From positions 744,001 to 808,000 of the forward strand of contig NC_079261.1 in the NCBI RefSeq assembly GCF_947241705.1: a stretch of 64,000 nucleotides of DNA, written 5' to 3'. The translations under genes and the position numbers were made by a program. Positions 25,801-35,642 of this stretch are shown here, in pieces (within the stretch, counting starts at the first letter, position 1; each line of letters begins with the position of its first letter). This DNA comes from Saccharomyces mikatae IFO 1815. Lineage: Eukaryota; Ascomycota; Saccharomycetes; Saccharomycetales; Saccharomycetaceae. The notes beneath the pieces were generated by a model, which worked only from the letters and a program-made list of their open reading frames with translations, made no database searches and had not been told where the DNA came from.

Positions 25801-27384
25801 AAGAAAAAGTTTATTGAAAATTTGAGGTGTTTATGGCACGCAATTGAAATGGTGGCCGAAATTTATACCAGAAAGGTTCACACTATCCCAGTTGAAACTA
25901 GGTACCTTTGCACTAAAATATTTTGTTATTCTGCTGATAAGAATGCTGAAGAGATTGATTCCTTGAGGTCCATATCAAGTATCCTAGTGAACGTTTTTGT
26001 GTTTGAGTATTTAGTCAATAGGGAGTATTACGGTTACAAAGAAAGGAACATTCAAAACAATAATCGAAAAATTGAGATTTTGATAAATTCCTTGGGGACT
26101 GTTTTTGAAATGAAGAACTTTGATGGGTACTTCGATCCATTGAATCAGTATGCTAACGAAATAAAGCCACACATCAAAGATATTCTTTACAATATACTAG
26201 TAGATCCAGAGTATGAGCAGGAGGGAGATAGATTGATTTACTTAGATATGGTGTCACCAAGTCCCAAATTGGAGTTGTTGACCGAAAAAGTCTCGGAAAT
26301 TAGTAACAAATTCGAGGAGTATTTAGATGAGTTTCCCGAAGCTGACATTTTGCATGATATCTTAGAAAAGGACTCTGATACGTCACCCTTTCCAAAATCA
26401 GGACGCATTACTTTGGAATTGGATGCCTCAGTGTATCGATTTTTGGTTAGTGATGACAAGATGAGAAAAATTTACGACCAGGTTAAGAGGGCATTTGTAT
26501 ACATGATGCAGATCGAGGATGTAGATACCAATTTGTATGACCTTTCAATTAGTACAGTACTCTCTCAAGATGAGCCCAATTTTGCAAAGCTTTTGAAAGA
26601 GAATCCTAAAATCAGAGATGATCCAATGATACATAAACTAAAGCCATTAGAATATTTTACGCTCAAGAATGTTACTTTGAAAAAAATCCATGAACTAGAA
26701 AGCACAGGGACTTTTTCTTCTTCTGATAATAAGTTGCAAAACTTCTTGAACGATATTGCGAACACTATCAAAAATCCTAATTATGCAATTGATTATGTTG
26801 CACAGGAAATTTGCATCACGAAAGAGACACTTACCACAATTTCGGAAATGAATCATAGCCTAGACACAGAATTATCAAGGCTGAAGAGACATATCGACCA
26901 TACGATAAGAGATTTTCAGAAATCTAGAGACTTTTCACCGCTGCATAAAAGTAAGTTTGGAAACTTTAAGAATGCAGTGAAAAAAGTTCAGGGAAAAGAG
27001 CGTTCAGAATTACAAGGAATGAAATTTAAATGGAATACAAAACAGTTATACGAAAGAGGCGTGCTTAAGAGCATCAGGGGTGAAAAATTAGCTGAATTGA
27101 CTGTCAAAGTCTTCGGTTCAAGTGGTCCTAAATTCCCAGATATAATATTTAGAATCTCTACATCTGATGGTTCCAAATTTGGTATTCAAATGATTGATAA
27201 AAGAAAAGGACCCGATAAGCGATACTCGGATGATGTTGATTCGTTTTCATTCAAGGACTTGATGAAGACCCAAGTTGAGCCAAAAATCGAGACATGGAAA
27301 TTGTTCCATTCAAACGTCACTGTTAACAATGGTCAGTTATTGCATTTAATTGTCAGTTTCTTTTATAAAAGAGACTCTTTTTGA
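22900..27384 (+). CDS. IQG1: IQGAP-family cytokinesis scaffold Iqg1
   Basis: The 1,494-residue protein matches the known Iqg1 (about 1,495). An actin-binding calponin-homology domain lies at about 104-216, then a Ser/Pro-rich linker with many SP and TP sites, then a run of IQ motifs (about 420-735, repeated FQ/LQ...RG...R units) that bind calmodulin and the myosin light chain Mlc1, then a GAP-related domain (about 870-1200) and the RasGAP C-terminal domain (about 1240-1420). It localises to the bud neck and is required for actomyosin ring assembly. The ATG at 22900 (MTAFSGSPSKPSNNNSF) is the first in frame. It converges on SRP68 across 274 bp. Confidence 0.97.
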   Translation: MTAFSGSPSKPSNNNSFLSRYVENLGTDVAPPLKPLSSSKLNSSLNLASPINLKSKMSVKSSQFISPKAESTVSTTKPSFPNKLVGKYTVDLTNYSKIELKYYEFLCRVSEVKIWIEAVTEENLPSEIELCVGDALRNGVFLANLTQRINPDLATTIFPGGNKLQFKHTQNINAFFGLVEHVGVPDSFRFELQDLYNKKNLPQVFETLHILISMINKKWPGKTPPLTNVSGQISFSKEEIAACKRAWPRIKDFKSLGTNINTAPVSTDESKGKRSGLIKDFNKFERPNIPTEDVLVTPKKKIVDAHSYNSFNSCSPQVNEPPKSATADAPIEIKKFTPIEPSLLGSTPSLEYSPIKNKSLSYYSPTISKYLTYDTEFYTRRSRAREEDLNYYQTFKYSPSHYSPMRRERMTEEQFLEKVVQLQNICRGVNIRFNLYIQRRLLNLFEQDVVNFQACLKGYIFRQFSSICLPIRRAAVDVPHIKAVQSRIKGSRIRYRYDKLRFTLSRHTCTIETFQAFCRSKLLKMNVNKKLDDIDISHPSLTKFQSHIRAFHVRKEVKVLNSMLNNEKKSIKKLSAIIRGNAVRSSEEAILTAIHDGHKEVISDLQSQIRGKFTRSSLSSLIYSLRRENCNIIHLSACLRGNVLRHKIMSLFGPEDNIYEVVRDFQALVRGVLVRYTLDLVDDIVEYNNLELFQAFSKGALVRRNLNQKSSFYQRNVRSIIIIQSWIRKSLQKSAYLELLDCPNPSLWAVKKFVHLLNGTSTIEEVQNQLESCQASLDSENMKKERLLKNIRQQLNMNAVLEKYGLLRDKDHELGISDSKIPKSKYPKYEKLFYMLQVDPSYWKLLYSKEPEFVAKNIYMTFGTVNQKMNERERTYFTRFVCEMLQGAINDASSIKSFLDNRFQFWQTIFRDFLRRESPEFFSIVVPVLDYLTDPTVNFESDPYKIYQEIHGFSSPQHCSPVDDASTKKKFIENLRCLWHAIEMVAEIYTRKVHTIPVETRYLCTKIFCYSADKNAEEIDSLRSISSILVNVFVFEYLVNREYYGYKERNIQNNNRKIEILINSLGTVFEMKNFDGYFDPLNQYANEIKPHIKDILYNILVDPEYEQEGDRLIYLDMVSPSPKLELLTEKVSEISNKFEEYLDEFPEADILHDILEKDSDTSPFPKSGRITLELDASVYRFLVSDDKMRKIYDQVKRAFVYMMQIEDVDTNLYDLSISTVLSQDEPNFAKLLKENPKIRDDPMIHKLKPLEYFTLKNVTLKKIHELESTGTFSSSDNKLQNFLNDIANTIKNPNYAIDYVAQEICITKETLTTISEMNHSLDTELSRLKRHIDHTIRDFQKSRDFSPLHKSKFGNFKNAVKKVQGKERSELQGMKFKWNTKQLYERGVLKSIRGEKLAELTVKVFGSSGPKFPDIIFRISTSDGSKFGIQMIDKRKGPDKRYSDDVDSFSFKDLMKTQVEPKIETWKLFHSNVTVNNGQLLHLIVSFFYKRDSF

Positions 27385-27658
27385 AGCATTGATTATTTCT
27401 TAGTACATTGAAACATGAACCGTTATCAAATTCATTCATTTTTATTTTCATTAGCAGCGATTTAATTACTTTTATGTATAGTTATGTAAAAGACATTAAA
27501 CAGTATTTTTAGCGTAAACGGACATTTCCAATGTTCTGGTTAAAGGTAAAAAACGTCAAACGATGTAACATGTCACCGATAGATGACTACGGTATTAGTC
27601 GTTCTTTCTCTGAAGACATTTTATGTAGCAATATAAACACAACCATACTAGAAAGAAA

Positions 27659-29458
27659 TTAACGACCAAATAGGCTCAAGAAACCGCGCTTCTTCTTAGG
27701 TTCTTCTTCTACCTGTTCACGAGGAGTTGGTGTTTGAGAAGTGCTTTCAGTTCTCAAAGTGGCATTTTTCGTTTGAGATGCTAGTGATTCTTGCTTCTCA
27801 TACGTTACGTAGTTGAAAGCCAAATCAAACAAGGTCGGTTTACTAGGAAGGGGCAGTAATTTTGGCTTAAGAGGGAATAAATTTTTCAATTGAATGTCCG
27901 TTGGCACTATTTTCTTACAATCCAATTTTTCAATTACTGTAGTATCATATCTCTCCTGATCATCACTATGATTTCTTTTCTCGTATTCTGCAAGAGTAAT
28001 GACACTATTACCTCCGTTTTCGATCCTCGTTTTTAAGCTTCGGATGGAATTAAAAGACAGAAGTGTTGTTGGGAGTAAAATTTCATCCAAAGATCCAACT
28101 TCAGATATTTTACTCTCTAATCTTTGGTAAGCGTCCACGTACAGCGCTAAGGCTTCCAAGTACCTACCCTTTGATTGGTATAAAACACTCAAGCAACCGG
28201 TATTCAGAAATAGCTGGAAATACAATTTACATAAATCCAATTGGCTTAGCAATTCGTCATCAGAATAGACACCAGGTAATTCCATGATGTCTGATATATA
28301 TTTTGTTAGATTTTTCACAATACGATCCATTTCCTTAAATTTAGTTAGCTTTGATGGTATTGAAGTATTCAATTTCAACCATTGATTCCACAAATGAGCA
28401 AACAAGTCTCTCTCACGAGAAATGGAAGTCAAAAGAATATTATATTTAATGTAGGCCAAAATGATCTGATTGTTCTCGGAACTATTTTCAACCATTTCAT
28501 CTATGTCGTCTTGATCATCATGGTTTGCAATGTAGGATTCATGGCGATCCAAAGCTTTTTCCAGCTTCGATAGTTTCTGCGTATATTGTGGAATCTGAGT
28601 CGGATGAATGGATAGCCCTTGTTCTAAAAACTGAGCGACCTCAGTATCCATTATCTTGGCATTGAAAGATCTCCAGTTTATGTTGGTGGTAGCTTTTTGA
28701 TCTTCAGTGGAAGTTGTGATTTTCTTCATATTGAACCCATTGTCCAATAACAGTTTTACTAGTTCATCGTCTTTATTTTCATAGGATTGAACTCTTTCTA
28801 CAATTAAATTATTTATTTCAGGCATTGTGATTAAATTGCCCGCAAATTGCTTGAGGGAGTACTGGTATTTGTTTACAATATGATCTACAACTTCTTCGGA
28901 TAATAGATTTAAATTTTTCAAGTGTTCCAATGTTGCAAAAACCAAAGCTAAGTTGTTCGAAATTTTGGCATTGTTCTTCCTCTTGATTCTTTTCCCATTA
29001 ATCATGTATTCAGCATGAGCCAATTTAGCAAAGGCCAAGTACTGAACACGAGTTATCCATTGGCATTCATTTTGAGTAACGTTGACTAACTTATCAGCAG
29101 TCTTGCAAGCCTTTTTTAACCTTGTCGACAGAACTTTTTCTTCACTTTTCTTCAACTTATTTCTTTGACGAGCTCTCAATTTCAAAGTTTCGGCCAATGC
29201 CAGGTCTCTTTCAGCGTGTAGTAAAACCAAAACACCGATTAATTTTGTCTTATTATCATAATCTTCGGAGCTGATTTCGTCGTACTTATTTTTACTTGAG
29301 TATTTTCTGGTGTCCTTAGTGACAAGATGGCAACGGCTTCTCAGATGTTGCAGCTTTTTATTCAATTTGGCATGATATTTAACGAAATCAGAGTCCGTTT
29401 CTAGAAACTGTTCCGCACGATTACCATAGGTGGCAATGAATGGAGAATAGGCAACCAT
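27659..29458 (-). CDS. SRP68: Signal recognition particle subunit Srp68
   Basis: The 599-residue protein matches S. cerevisiae Srp68 in length and position. It is helical, with a basic N-terminal RNA-binding region (about 30-180, including LRARQRNKLKKSEEK) that contacts SRP RNA, a middle helical region, and a C-terminal segment for Srp72 binding ending KKKRGFLSLFGR. It acts in cytosolic SRP during co-translational targeting to the ER. Divergent from HUT1. Confidence 0.95.
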   Translation of the reverse strand: MVAYSPFIATYGNRAEQFLETDSDFVKYHAKLNKKLQHLRSRCHLVTKDTRKYSSKNKYDEISSEDYDNKTKLIGVLVLLHAERDLALAETLKLRARQRNKLKKSEEKVLSTRLKKACKTADKLVNVTQNECQWITRVQYLAFAKLAHAEYMINGKRIKRKNNAKISNNLALVFATLEHLKNLNLLSEEVVDHIVNKYQYSLKQFAGNLITMPEINNLIVERVQSYENKDDELVKLLLDNGFNMKKITTSTEDQKATTNINWRSFNAKIMDTEVAQFLEQGLSIHPTQIPQYTQKLSKLEKALDRHESYIANHDDQDDIDEMVENSSENNQIILAYIKYNILLTSISRERDLFAHLWNQWLKLNTSIPSKLTKFKEMDRIVKNLTKYISDIMELPGVYSDDELLSQLDLCKLYFQLFLNTGCLSVLYQSKGRYLEALALYVDAYQRLESKISEVGSLDEILLPTTLLSFNSIRSLKTRIENGGNSVITLAEYEKRNHSDDQERYDTTVIEKLDCKKIVPTDIQLKNLFPLKPKLLPLPSKPTLFDLAFNYVTYEKQESLASQTKNATLRTESTSQTPTPREQVEEEPKKKRGFLSLFGR

Positions 29459-29947
29459 CTTCAGTTTCGCGTGTTTGTAGTTTCTTATTCACTTATTAAT
29501 GAAATTGTATCACGTTGTAACGTAATACAAATGATTACTTTGGCAATCTAGGTATCGAAGTCCACCTAGTGTTCAAATGCTCGTTTATGTTAATATTGTT
29601 GGATTAACTTAGGCAAATCTATTCAAAATGAAAAAATTTTCAGAACTTATCACTAATAACGAGGTGGCAGAAACAATAAAATATTACGTATATCATATTG
29701 ACCAAGTCGTTCATAAAAAATTTTACAACTAACCCACTGCAATAGGAACTTGTCGTTTGAGTCCAATGCTGTGGTTTGCGTGAATACGAAAGCCGTTACT
29801 TGTCTCTGTTTCAAAGCTTCTCTGGAGATCGCTTCTCGAGGCAGTTTTCGTAGATCCATCGAACATGAAAAAAATGACAGTAATATACCCAAAACAGACT
29901 TGCAAAGTGACAAAGAGAAGCAAACAGGGAAGTGATTGTATTTTTGT
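29459..29947. promoter_or_regulatory. Divergent SRP68/HUT1 promoter
   Basis: The 489-bp gap holds the promoters of two divergent genes. It contains short overlapping open frames on both strands around 29650-29935 but none shows a protein-family signal. I see no strong factor-binding consensus. Confidence 0.4.
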
Positions 29948-30967
29948 ATGGCGGGGAGTACATCTAGTTTGGTGATCTGTGCGATTGGGATCTATGCTAC
30001 TTTTTTGACATGGGCATTAGTACAGGAGCCTTTGGCTACGAGGACTTGGCCAAACTCTATGGAAAAATTCCAATTTCCCAATGTGATAGCCCTTTTGCAA
30101 GCTTCTGTGGCAATGATGATGGGATACCTGTATTTGAACTGGAAGAAGGTGACATATTCGCCCACAAAGATGATCCAGGATCATTGGAAACAATTGATGT
30201 TAATTTCATTCACACAGAGTAGTTCGGGTCCTTTGGCTACCACCTCCCTAAAATACGTGGATTATCTCACTTACATGTTAGCCAAGTCATGTAAGATGAT
30301 TCCCGTTTTGTTTGTGCATTTGCTTCTGTATAGAACGCCCATATCAAACCAGAAAAAAGTTGTAGCCATCTTGGTTAGTCTCGGTGTCACTATTTTCACT
30401 ATAGGCGGTAACGACGGTAAAAAATTGATGAGAACCCCCAATGATGATGGGAGTAGCAACAAACTTCAAGGGTTTGGCCTGCTTTCCTCTAGTTTATTTC
30501 TTGATGGATTGACCAACGCCACTCAGGATAAGTTACTGAAGGCCAACAAGGCCAATGAGAAAGGAAAGCAAACTTTGATAACAGGTGCACATCTGATGTT
30601 CACACTGAACCTCTTTGTGATAGTGTGGAACATTTTATACTTTGTAGTGGTTGACCGCAGACAATGGGAAAATGCTGTTTCGGTATGGACGATGGACCCA
30701 CATGTGTGGGGCTACTTGATGCTTTATTCGGTTTGTGGTGCCATGGGGCAATGCTTTGTTTTCTACACCTTGGAGCAGTTTGGGTCTTTAGTCCTAATCA
30801 TGATAACAGTAACCAGAAAGATGGTTTCCATGATTTTGAGTATTGTAGTCTTTGGTAAGAGCGTGGGTTTCCAACAATGGCTAGGGATATCTATTGTATT
30901 TGGCGGAATCACCTGGGAAGCACTCAACAAGAAGAGAGCTAATACTTCAAAGGTCAAACTAGCCTAG
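29948..30967 (+). CDS. HUT1: UDP-galactose transporter-like membrane protein Hut1
   Basis: The 339-residue protein is a nucleotide-sugar transporter of the SLC35B1 group in the ER membrane, with about ten hydrophobic segments (first at 7-24). Conserved features include ATTSLKYVDYLTYMLAKSCK near 95-115 and the C-terminal ITVTRKMVSMILS. In S. cerevisiae it is linked to UDP-galactose transport into the ER/Golgi and to ER folding conditions. The ATG at 29948 gives MAGSTSSLVICAIG, the known start; the codons upstream lack an ATG. It ends 63 bp from the convergent YPL245W homologue. Confidence 0.95.
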   Translation: MAGSTSSLVICAIGIYATFLTWALVQEPLATRTWPNSMEKFQFPNVIALLQASVAMMMGYLYLNWKKVTYSPTKMIQDHWKQLMLISFTQSSSGPLATTSLKYVDYLTYMLAKSCKMIPVLFVHLLLYRTPISNQKKVVAILVSLGVTIFTIGGNDGKKLMRTPNDDGSSNKLQGFGLLSSSLFLDGLTNATQDKLLKANKANEKGKQTLITGAHLMFTLNLFVIVWNILYFVVVDRRQWENAVSVWTMDPHVWGYLMLYSVCGAMGQCFVFYTLEQFGSLVLIMITVTRKMVSMILSIVVFGKSVGFQQWLGISIVFGGITWEALNKKRANTSKVKLA

Positions 30968-31030
30968 CTTGGCCGAGACCGTGATAAATAAAATCTAGTG
31001 TTTATAAAGAGTATATTTATATCAGATATT

Positions 31031-32395
31031 TCATTTTTTTGATGGACGAAGCAGTTTTTCTCTTAGCTCAGGATCATAGGCATAGACATACAGTCCACGT
31101 ACACCACGAGTTAAAAGAACGTTAATACTGTTCATAATGATCTTTTGTTTGACATCATCTGCATTGTGAATGTTTTTCTTTTTGGTGAAGCCGGCCCTAT
31201 CATCATACAACTCTGGTCTAAGTTTTATGCAATTGTTGGCCGCATCAAACCCGATGGAGCGGCCCAGGATCACACCAGCATAATTCAGATCAAACCCCTG
31301 GATAGTGTATACACTTCCTACCTCATCAATGGTATCGCCACGTTCACTCCAAGGTGTCACTTCACGCGGCGTATAACGATCCCAACGAACTTTGAAATTG
31401 TCACCACATTCAACATAGTAGTCCTTCCCATCCAGGCGGTAGGGAAAATCGTATGTGGACAACATTCTACATTGACCATATTGGCGGTCTTTTTCCTTAA
31501 TGGCCTCATACATGGCACCACAATCGTCCCAAATTTTGAAGTCAAAATCTTTGGTTTTATCATCGACACCATCGGTTTTACCCTTGGGTAGTACAGATTC
31601 AATTTGTGGGATCTTTCCTGAAACGCTGATCTGGTCGATCCAATTCAACACGTTTTGTGGAGCAGCAACCCTAAATTGCTGTTTCAAAGTGTACCAATCC
31701 CTAGATTGTGATGGAATCTGATTATAGAAGTCCTTCAAAGTGGCACCATTTTTGGAATTTTCGTCCCAATAGGACCCCATTCTCAAGGCTTGTTTATCAT
31801 CGTAAACTAGGACAAGCACTTTACAGAGGGACATCAAATCTTTCAAATGGTTTTCGCCATAGAATCTTTTGAAGGCATCCTTAGAGGTGGCTAACAAATG
31901 TGCTTCATCTACAATCACTATATCCGCCATGGCGTTCTTCTTCTGTAGACTGTTGATCAATGAAGTGGGCCGTTCTAGTGACGATTTAGTAATATATTTG
32001 AAACCGTCGCTAATCCGGATATATAACTTCAACATCTCGGGATGGTTGACTACCAGGTAATTATGTGTCCCATGTAAGATATCTTCAGAAGAAGGTGAGA
32101 ACTGGGATAGTTTCTGAATTTCATTGAACAAGGAGTTTAGAATCACAGACTTGCCTGTACCTGCGTCCCCTTGGATCACAAACATGGCGGGATGCTTCCA
32201 GTCGGACTTGTACTGAGTTAAGTTTGAACGCATGAACGACAAAACACGCTCCCTCAATTTTTCTTGTTCAGCAGAGAGTGTTACGTTAGATAGCCTGTTC
32301 ATGGCCTGTGTGGAGACTACAAGCTTAGGTGCTCTTCTTGGTCTCTTCACGCTTCTCGCATTGAGGGATATAGCTTTCGGTGTAGGTCCATGCAT
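31031..32395 (-). CDS. P-loop ATPase-like protein (DUF2075), YPL245W homologue
   Basis: The 454-residue product matches S. cerevisiae YPL245W in length. A Walker A motif GDAGTGKSV lies near 74-82 and a Walker B with DEAH (IVIVDEAHLLATS) near 160-172. A later segment, GSVYTIQGFDLNYAGVILGR, is typical of the C-terminal part of superfamily 1-like helicase folds (DUF2075/Schlafen-type ATPases). No experimental role is known to me; nucleic-acid-dependent ATPase activity is an inference. The ATG at 32395 (MHGPTPKAISL) is the start; the frame extends 15 codons further but only from a TTG. Confidence 0.9.
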   Translation of the reverse strand: MHGPTPKAISLNARSVKRPRRAPKLVVSTQAMNRLSNVTLSAEQEKLRERVLSFMRSNLTQYKSDWKHPAMFVIQGDAGTGKSVILNSLFNEIQKLSQFSPSSEDILHGTHNYLVVNHPEMLKLYIRISDGFKYITKSSLERPTSLINSLQKKNAMADIVIVDEAHLLATSKDAFKRFYGENHLKDLMSLCKVLVLVYDDKQALRMGSYWDENSKNGATLKDFYNQIPSQSRDWYTLKQQFRVAAPQNVLNWIDQISVSGKIPQIESVLPKGKTDGVDDKTKDFDFKIWDDCGAMYEAIKEKDRQYGQCRMLSTYDFPYRLDGKDYYVECGDNFKVRWDRYTPREVTPWSERGDTIDEVGSVYTIQGFDLNYAGVILGRSIGFDAANNCIKLRPELYDDRAGFTKKKNIHNADDVKQKIIMNSINVLLTRGVRGLYVYAYDPELREKLLRPSKK

Positions 32396-32686
32396 TCTAT
32401 ATCGTACCGAATAGGGTTTGAAATGGAAGATCGCTACCAAGTTGTCAAGAAAGATGCGGTGGTTGCTGCAGACTTATGCATAGATTGCTTATATATGGCG
32501 ATATGGCTGCCTTAAGGATTCCTCGAGAAAATTTTTCACTTTTTTCGGCTCTTCGATATTTGAAGCCTTTTTTTCTATTAGAAATTGCATCGCTACAACA
32601 AGTATAGGGGAAAGGCATATGTTTGATTGAAAATACAGCAATCAGCAACTTGTTCTAGTCATTTGGTTGAATTTTTTTATTGTACT

Positions 32687-33475
32687 ATGAACTGGAAGTC
32701 GTACGTTTTTCCCGGGGGTCACCCACCGGCTGCTTTGACTACAGGTCTTGTGGTATTTCTGACCGCTATGTATCTGTTAAGCTTTGTTTTTGCTCTGAGG
32801 GAGGACTTGTCTCTGGAACCAGAGTCATTATTTAAACTGCAAATGAGCAAACTATCGCTGTACCCATTGATTCACCTATCGCTGCCCCATTTGCTGTTCA
32901 ACGTCCTAGCTATTTGGGCGCCCTTGAATCTGTTCGAAGAAACTCATGGGACAGTGTACACAGGTGTCTTCTTGAACCTGAGCGCATTGTTTGCCGGAAT
33001 ACTCTACTGCTTGTTGGGCAAATTGCTGTATCCAGGGGTGTTTGTTGCGGGCTCTAGTGGGTGGTGTTTCACCCTGTTCGCATACTACAGTTTCAAAGAA
33101 TCGCAGATCCGCCCCAAAACAAGGATTCTTCACACAGAATACTCGATTCCAACCTTGTACACTCCTATTGTACTATTAATCGTAATTGCTGTCATTATAC
33201 CTGGCTCCAGTTTCTGGGGTCACTTCTTCGGCCTATGCGTCGGCTACGCCATTGGTTACAAAGAATCGTGGTTTCATAAGATCACTCCGCCAGGGTGGAT
33301 TATCACCAAGATTGAAAACTTTCTAAACGGTCTGATTCGTTTAATACCTTGGGGTATTAGATACTACAAAGACGAGGACATCGACAGAACTAAGGATTAC
33401 GAACCACTGATGACCACAGAAACACCATTGCCTCTACATAACGACAATTCCGGTACTGTCCTGGGGACCGCCTAA
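32687..33475 (+). CDS. RBD2: Golgi rhomboid-family protease Rbd2
   Basis: The 262-residue multi-pass protein is a rhomboid intramembrane protease. The catalytic serine lies in GSSG within VFVAGSSGWCFTLFAYY (near 146-149) and the paired histidine in FWGHFFGLCVGYAIGYK (near 190), both within membrane helices. The amphipathic HLSLPHLLFNVLAIW motif (His-x-x-x-Asn region) is also present. The acidic C-terminal tail DYEPLMTTETPLPLHND is cytosolic. The ATG at 32687 (MNWKSYVFPGG) gives the S. cerevisiae length; upstream in-frame codons are not started by ATG. It is divergent from the YPL245W homologue. Confidence 0.96.
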   Translation: MNWKSYVFPGGHPPAALTTGLVVFLTAMYLLSFVFALREDLSLEPESLFKLQMSKLSLYPLIHLSLPHLLFNVLAIWAPLNLFEETHGTVYTGVFLNLSALFAGILYCLLGKLLYPGVFVAGSSGWCFTLFAYYSFKESQIRPKTRILHTEYSIPTLYTPIVLLIVIAVIIPGSSFWGHFFGLCVGYAIGYKESWFHKITPPGWIITKIENFLNGLIRLIPWGIRYYKDEDIDRTKDYEPLMTTETPLPLHNDNSGTVLGTA

Positions 33476-33794
33476 ACATTTGCGTGCCTACTTCTTATTT
33501 CAAAGTCTAAGTATGTATATAAATGTGATATATTCAATTTTATATTCTAATATGCAAGAATTTTCAGTCTCTTCTTTTTCCTTAGCGTGCGTTTATGAAA
33601 AAAATGAAATACCAACAATAACTGGGAGGAAGACCAGGGGCAAGGGGTGAAGCATCTTAGCATCTTAGCATCAGAAACCTTGTATAAATAATATATTAAT
33701 CAGTGTTTTACGTTGTCAGAAGTGTCATACAAGTTATAAGGGCAACAAGCAACAAGAAACAAAGGTCCGACAAGATCACAGACACACGCTGCAA
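33476..33794 (+). promoter_or_regulatory. RBD2-YPL247C intergenic
   Basis: A 319-bp gap with the RBD2 terminator and the next promoter. A direct repeat AGCATCTTAGCATCTTAGC lies at about 33651-33669. No gene seen. Confidence 0.4.
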
Positions 33795-35366
33795 ATGGAT
33801 CCCTTTTACAATGGCAACAAAAGAAGTTCAATATCGTTTGGCTCGTCGCAGCGGCAACCGTATTCTAAAAGTAACTACTTGAGTGGCGCTAATGGACCTC
33901 CGTCAGTAGCACAAGACCAGGGCAGAGGCCCATCACCCTTTGGAATGTCTGGCAATACTGCCAGTAGCAGTAATAGCAAAAGAAATAGTGGTTGTGATCT
34001 AAGTGCAGCGTATTATACAAATCGGTCGCCGATGTATTCGCCATTGGATTTCTCGCCGCCAGTCTTTTCGCCGAATCACTCACAGCTGCAACAGGCCAGG
34101 GGCTATGCTGCCAACATCCCAATTGTAAGTAACTTGATGAACCCGTCCATGGCCTCTGTGTGCGAGTACCAATCGCACTACCCGCTGTTCGGACTCGATT
34201 GGAGTGTGGACGACTACGTCTGTCTGGGTTCATACAAGGAGGACAGCAGAAATAAGTTGCAGGTTCTGCATTCAAATGATCTGTTGAGCTGGGAAAACGT
34301 AGTAGACGCAGACGTGGTTTACCCCGTGAGTAAGATTCAATGGGTTCCCTCTCAATTACATCCAAGGAAACTCGCGACGTGTTCTGATTCTCTACGAATT
34401 TGGAACGTTAACCATGAGGAGAGACAGTTTCAAGAGCAGATAAACTTATCGTTGTGTAAATACAATAGACAACACCCCGCCAACCCAGCCGCTACTGATG
34501 ACATGAAGGTCATAGGCACTTTCCCACCAATAACCTCGTTTGACTGGAACATGGTCGACACCAATCTAATAATATCGAGTTCGATCGACACTACTTGCAT
34601 TGTATGGGATCTACAAAGCAGCCATTACGTCAAGACCCAGCTGATTGCTCACGACAGTGAAGTTTTTGATGTAAGGTTTTTAACAAAATCTACACAATTG
34701 TTTGCCAGTTGTGGTGGAGATGGAAGCGTACGAGTATTTGATTTGAGATCCCTTGCACACAGTACAATCATTTATGAGCCACCAGCTTCCTCAGCCCCTG
34801 GACTCAATGCAGATACTACAACGCCCGCCTCCAAGGGCTCAGACGCCTTACTGAGGTTGGAGCCGTCTCCATATGATCCAAATGTGTTGGCTACATTTGC
34901 AGCTGAGTCCAACAAAATTATAATCTTGGACATGAGGAATCCGGAATCACCTATATTAAACTTAGAGGGCCACAGTTCCTCGGTAAACGAGATAAAATGG
35001 CACCCCACGAAACGCAACGTCTTACTCTCCTGTGGCGATGATTGCCAAGTACTCTATTGGGACTTGAACAATTCCTTCATGGAAATTAATGGTGCCGGTA
35101 GCAAATCTCTCAGTGCGAGTAGCGCATCCTTGCAAGACTCCGATGGCGACGCAGTGATGCCTGACGGCGTTGCAGGATCCAATTTGCACCAGGACCCCTT
35201 GAGTTTGAACAATAATGAGAAGCAAATCTGCAAAACGCTAGAGACTCCCAACATGATGTATGCCAATAAATCACAAGAGATAAATAACATAGCATGGAGG
35301 CCCCAGAGGGGTGACTGGTTTGGGTGTGTAAGCGGTAAGAAGTTTCAAAACGTCCGCGTCTTTTGA
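33795..35366 (+). CDS. WD40-repeat protein, YPL247C homologue (DCAF7/AN11-like)
   Basis: The 523-residue protein has a Ser/Asn-rich N-terminus (about 1-115) followed by WD40 repeats, including SFDWNMVDTNLIISSSIDTT..VWDL, LFASCGGDGSVRVFDLR and SVNEIKWHPTKRNVLLSCGDDCQVLYWDL. The start of the propeller (YPLFGLDWSVDDYVCLGSY) resembles the DCAF7/AN11/TTG1 family, which scaffolds kinases. Length equals S. cerevisiae YPL247C. The molecular role in yeast is not firmly established. The ATG at 33795 is the first in frame. Confidence 0.9.
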   Translation: MDPFYNGNKRSSISFGSSQRQPYSKSNYLSGANGPPSVAQDQGRGPSPFGMSGNTASSSNSKRNSGCDLSAAYYTNRSPMYSPLDFSPPVFSPNHSQLQQARGYAANIPIVSNLMNPSMASVCEYQSHYPLFGLDWSVDDYVCLGSYKEDSRNKLQVLHSNDLLSWENVVDADVVYPVSKIQWVPSQLHPRKLATCSDSLRIWNVNHEERQFQEQINLSLCKYNRQHPANPAATDDMKVIGTFPPITSFDWNMVDTNLIISSSIDTTCIVWDLQSSHYVKTQLIAHDSEVFDVRFLTKSTQLFASCGGDGSVRVFDLRSLAHSTIIYEPPASSAPGLNADTTTPASKGSDALLRLEPSPYDPNVLATFAAESNKIIILDMRNPESPILNLEGHSSSVNEIKWHPTKRNVLLSCGDDCQVLYWDLNNSFMEINGAGSKSLSASSASLQDSDGDAVMPDGVAGSNLHQDPLSLNNNEKQICKTLETPNMMYANKSQEINNIAWRPQRGDWFGCVSGKKFQNVRVF

Positions 35367-35550
35367 GACAGTTTTCAATTCCCTTTTTTTCATTTTCTTT
35401 CTTCTCCTATTTTATTTAATGTAGTTACGTAGTTTTGTATCAGTTTAGTCATCTTAATATCATTTCCTCTCATTCAATGCAAGAGATTTTTCTCATTGTT
35501 CCCTCGCGCCATTTTTTCGTTTTTATTTTTCAAATCTTTCGTCATTTCTT

Positions 35551-35560
35551 CCCCAGATTT
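35551..35560 (+). promoter_or_regulatory. Mig1-type repressor site upstream of GAL4
   Basis: CCCCAGATTT matches the reverse of the Mig1 consensus (AT box next to SYGGGG). It lies about 90 bp before the GAL4 start codon. Glucose repression of GAL4 through Mig1 is established in S. cerevisiae, so the site is plausible. Confidence 0.6.
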
Positions 35561-35642
35561 CCAACTTTATATCTAGATTGTGTCTATTTGTTTAGTACAT
35601 GCCATGCCTTTGAGGACAGGCAGAAATCGAACCTATAGAAAG

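Noticed and set aside
32396-32440. Longer N-terminus for the YPL245W homologue
   Set aside because: The upstream codon is TTG, not ATG, and the ATG at 32395 gives the family length.
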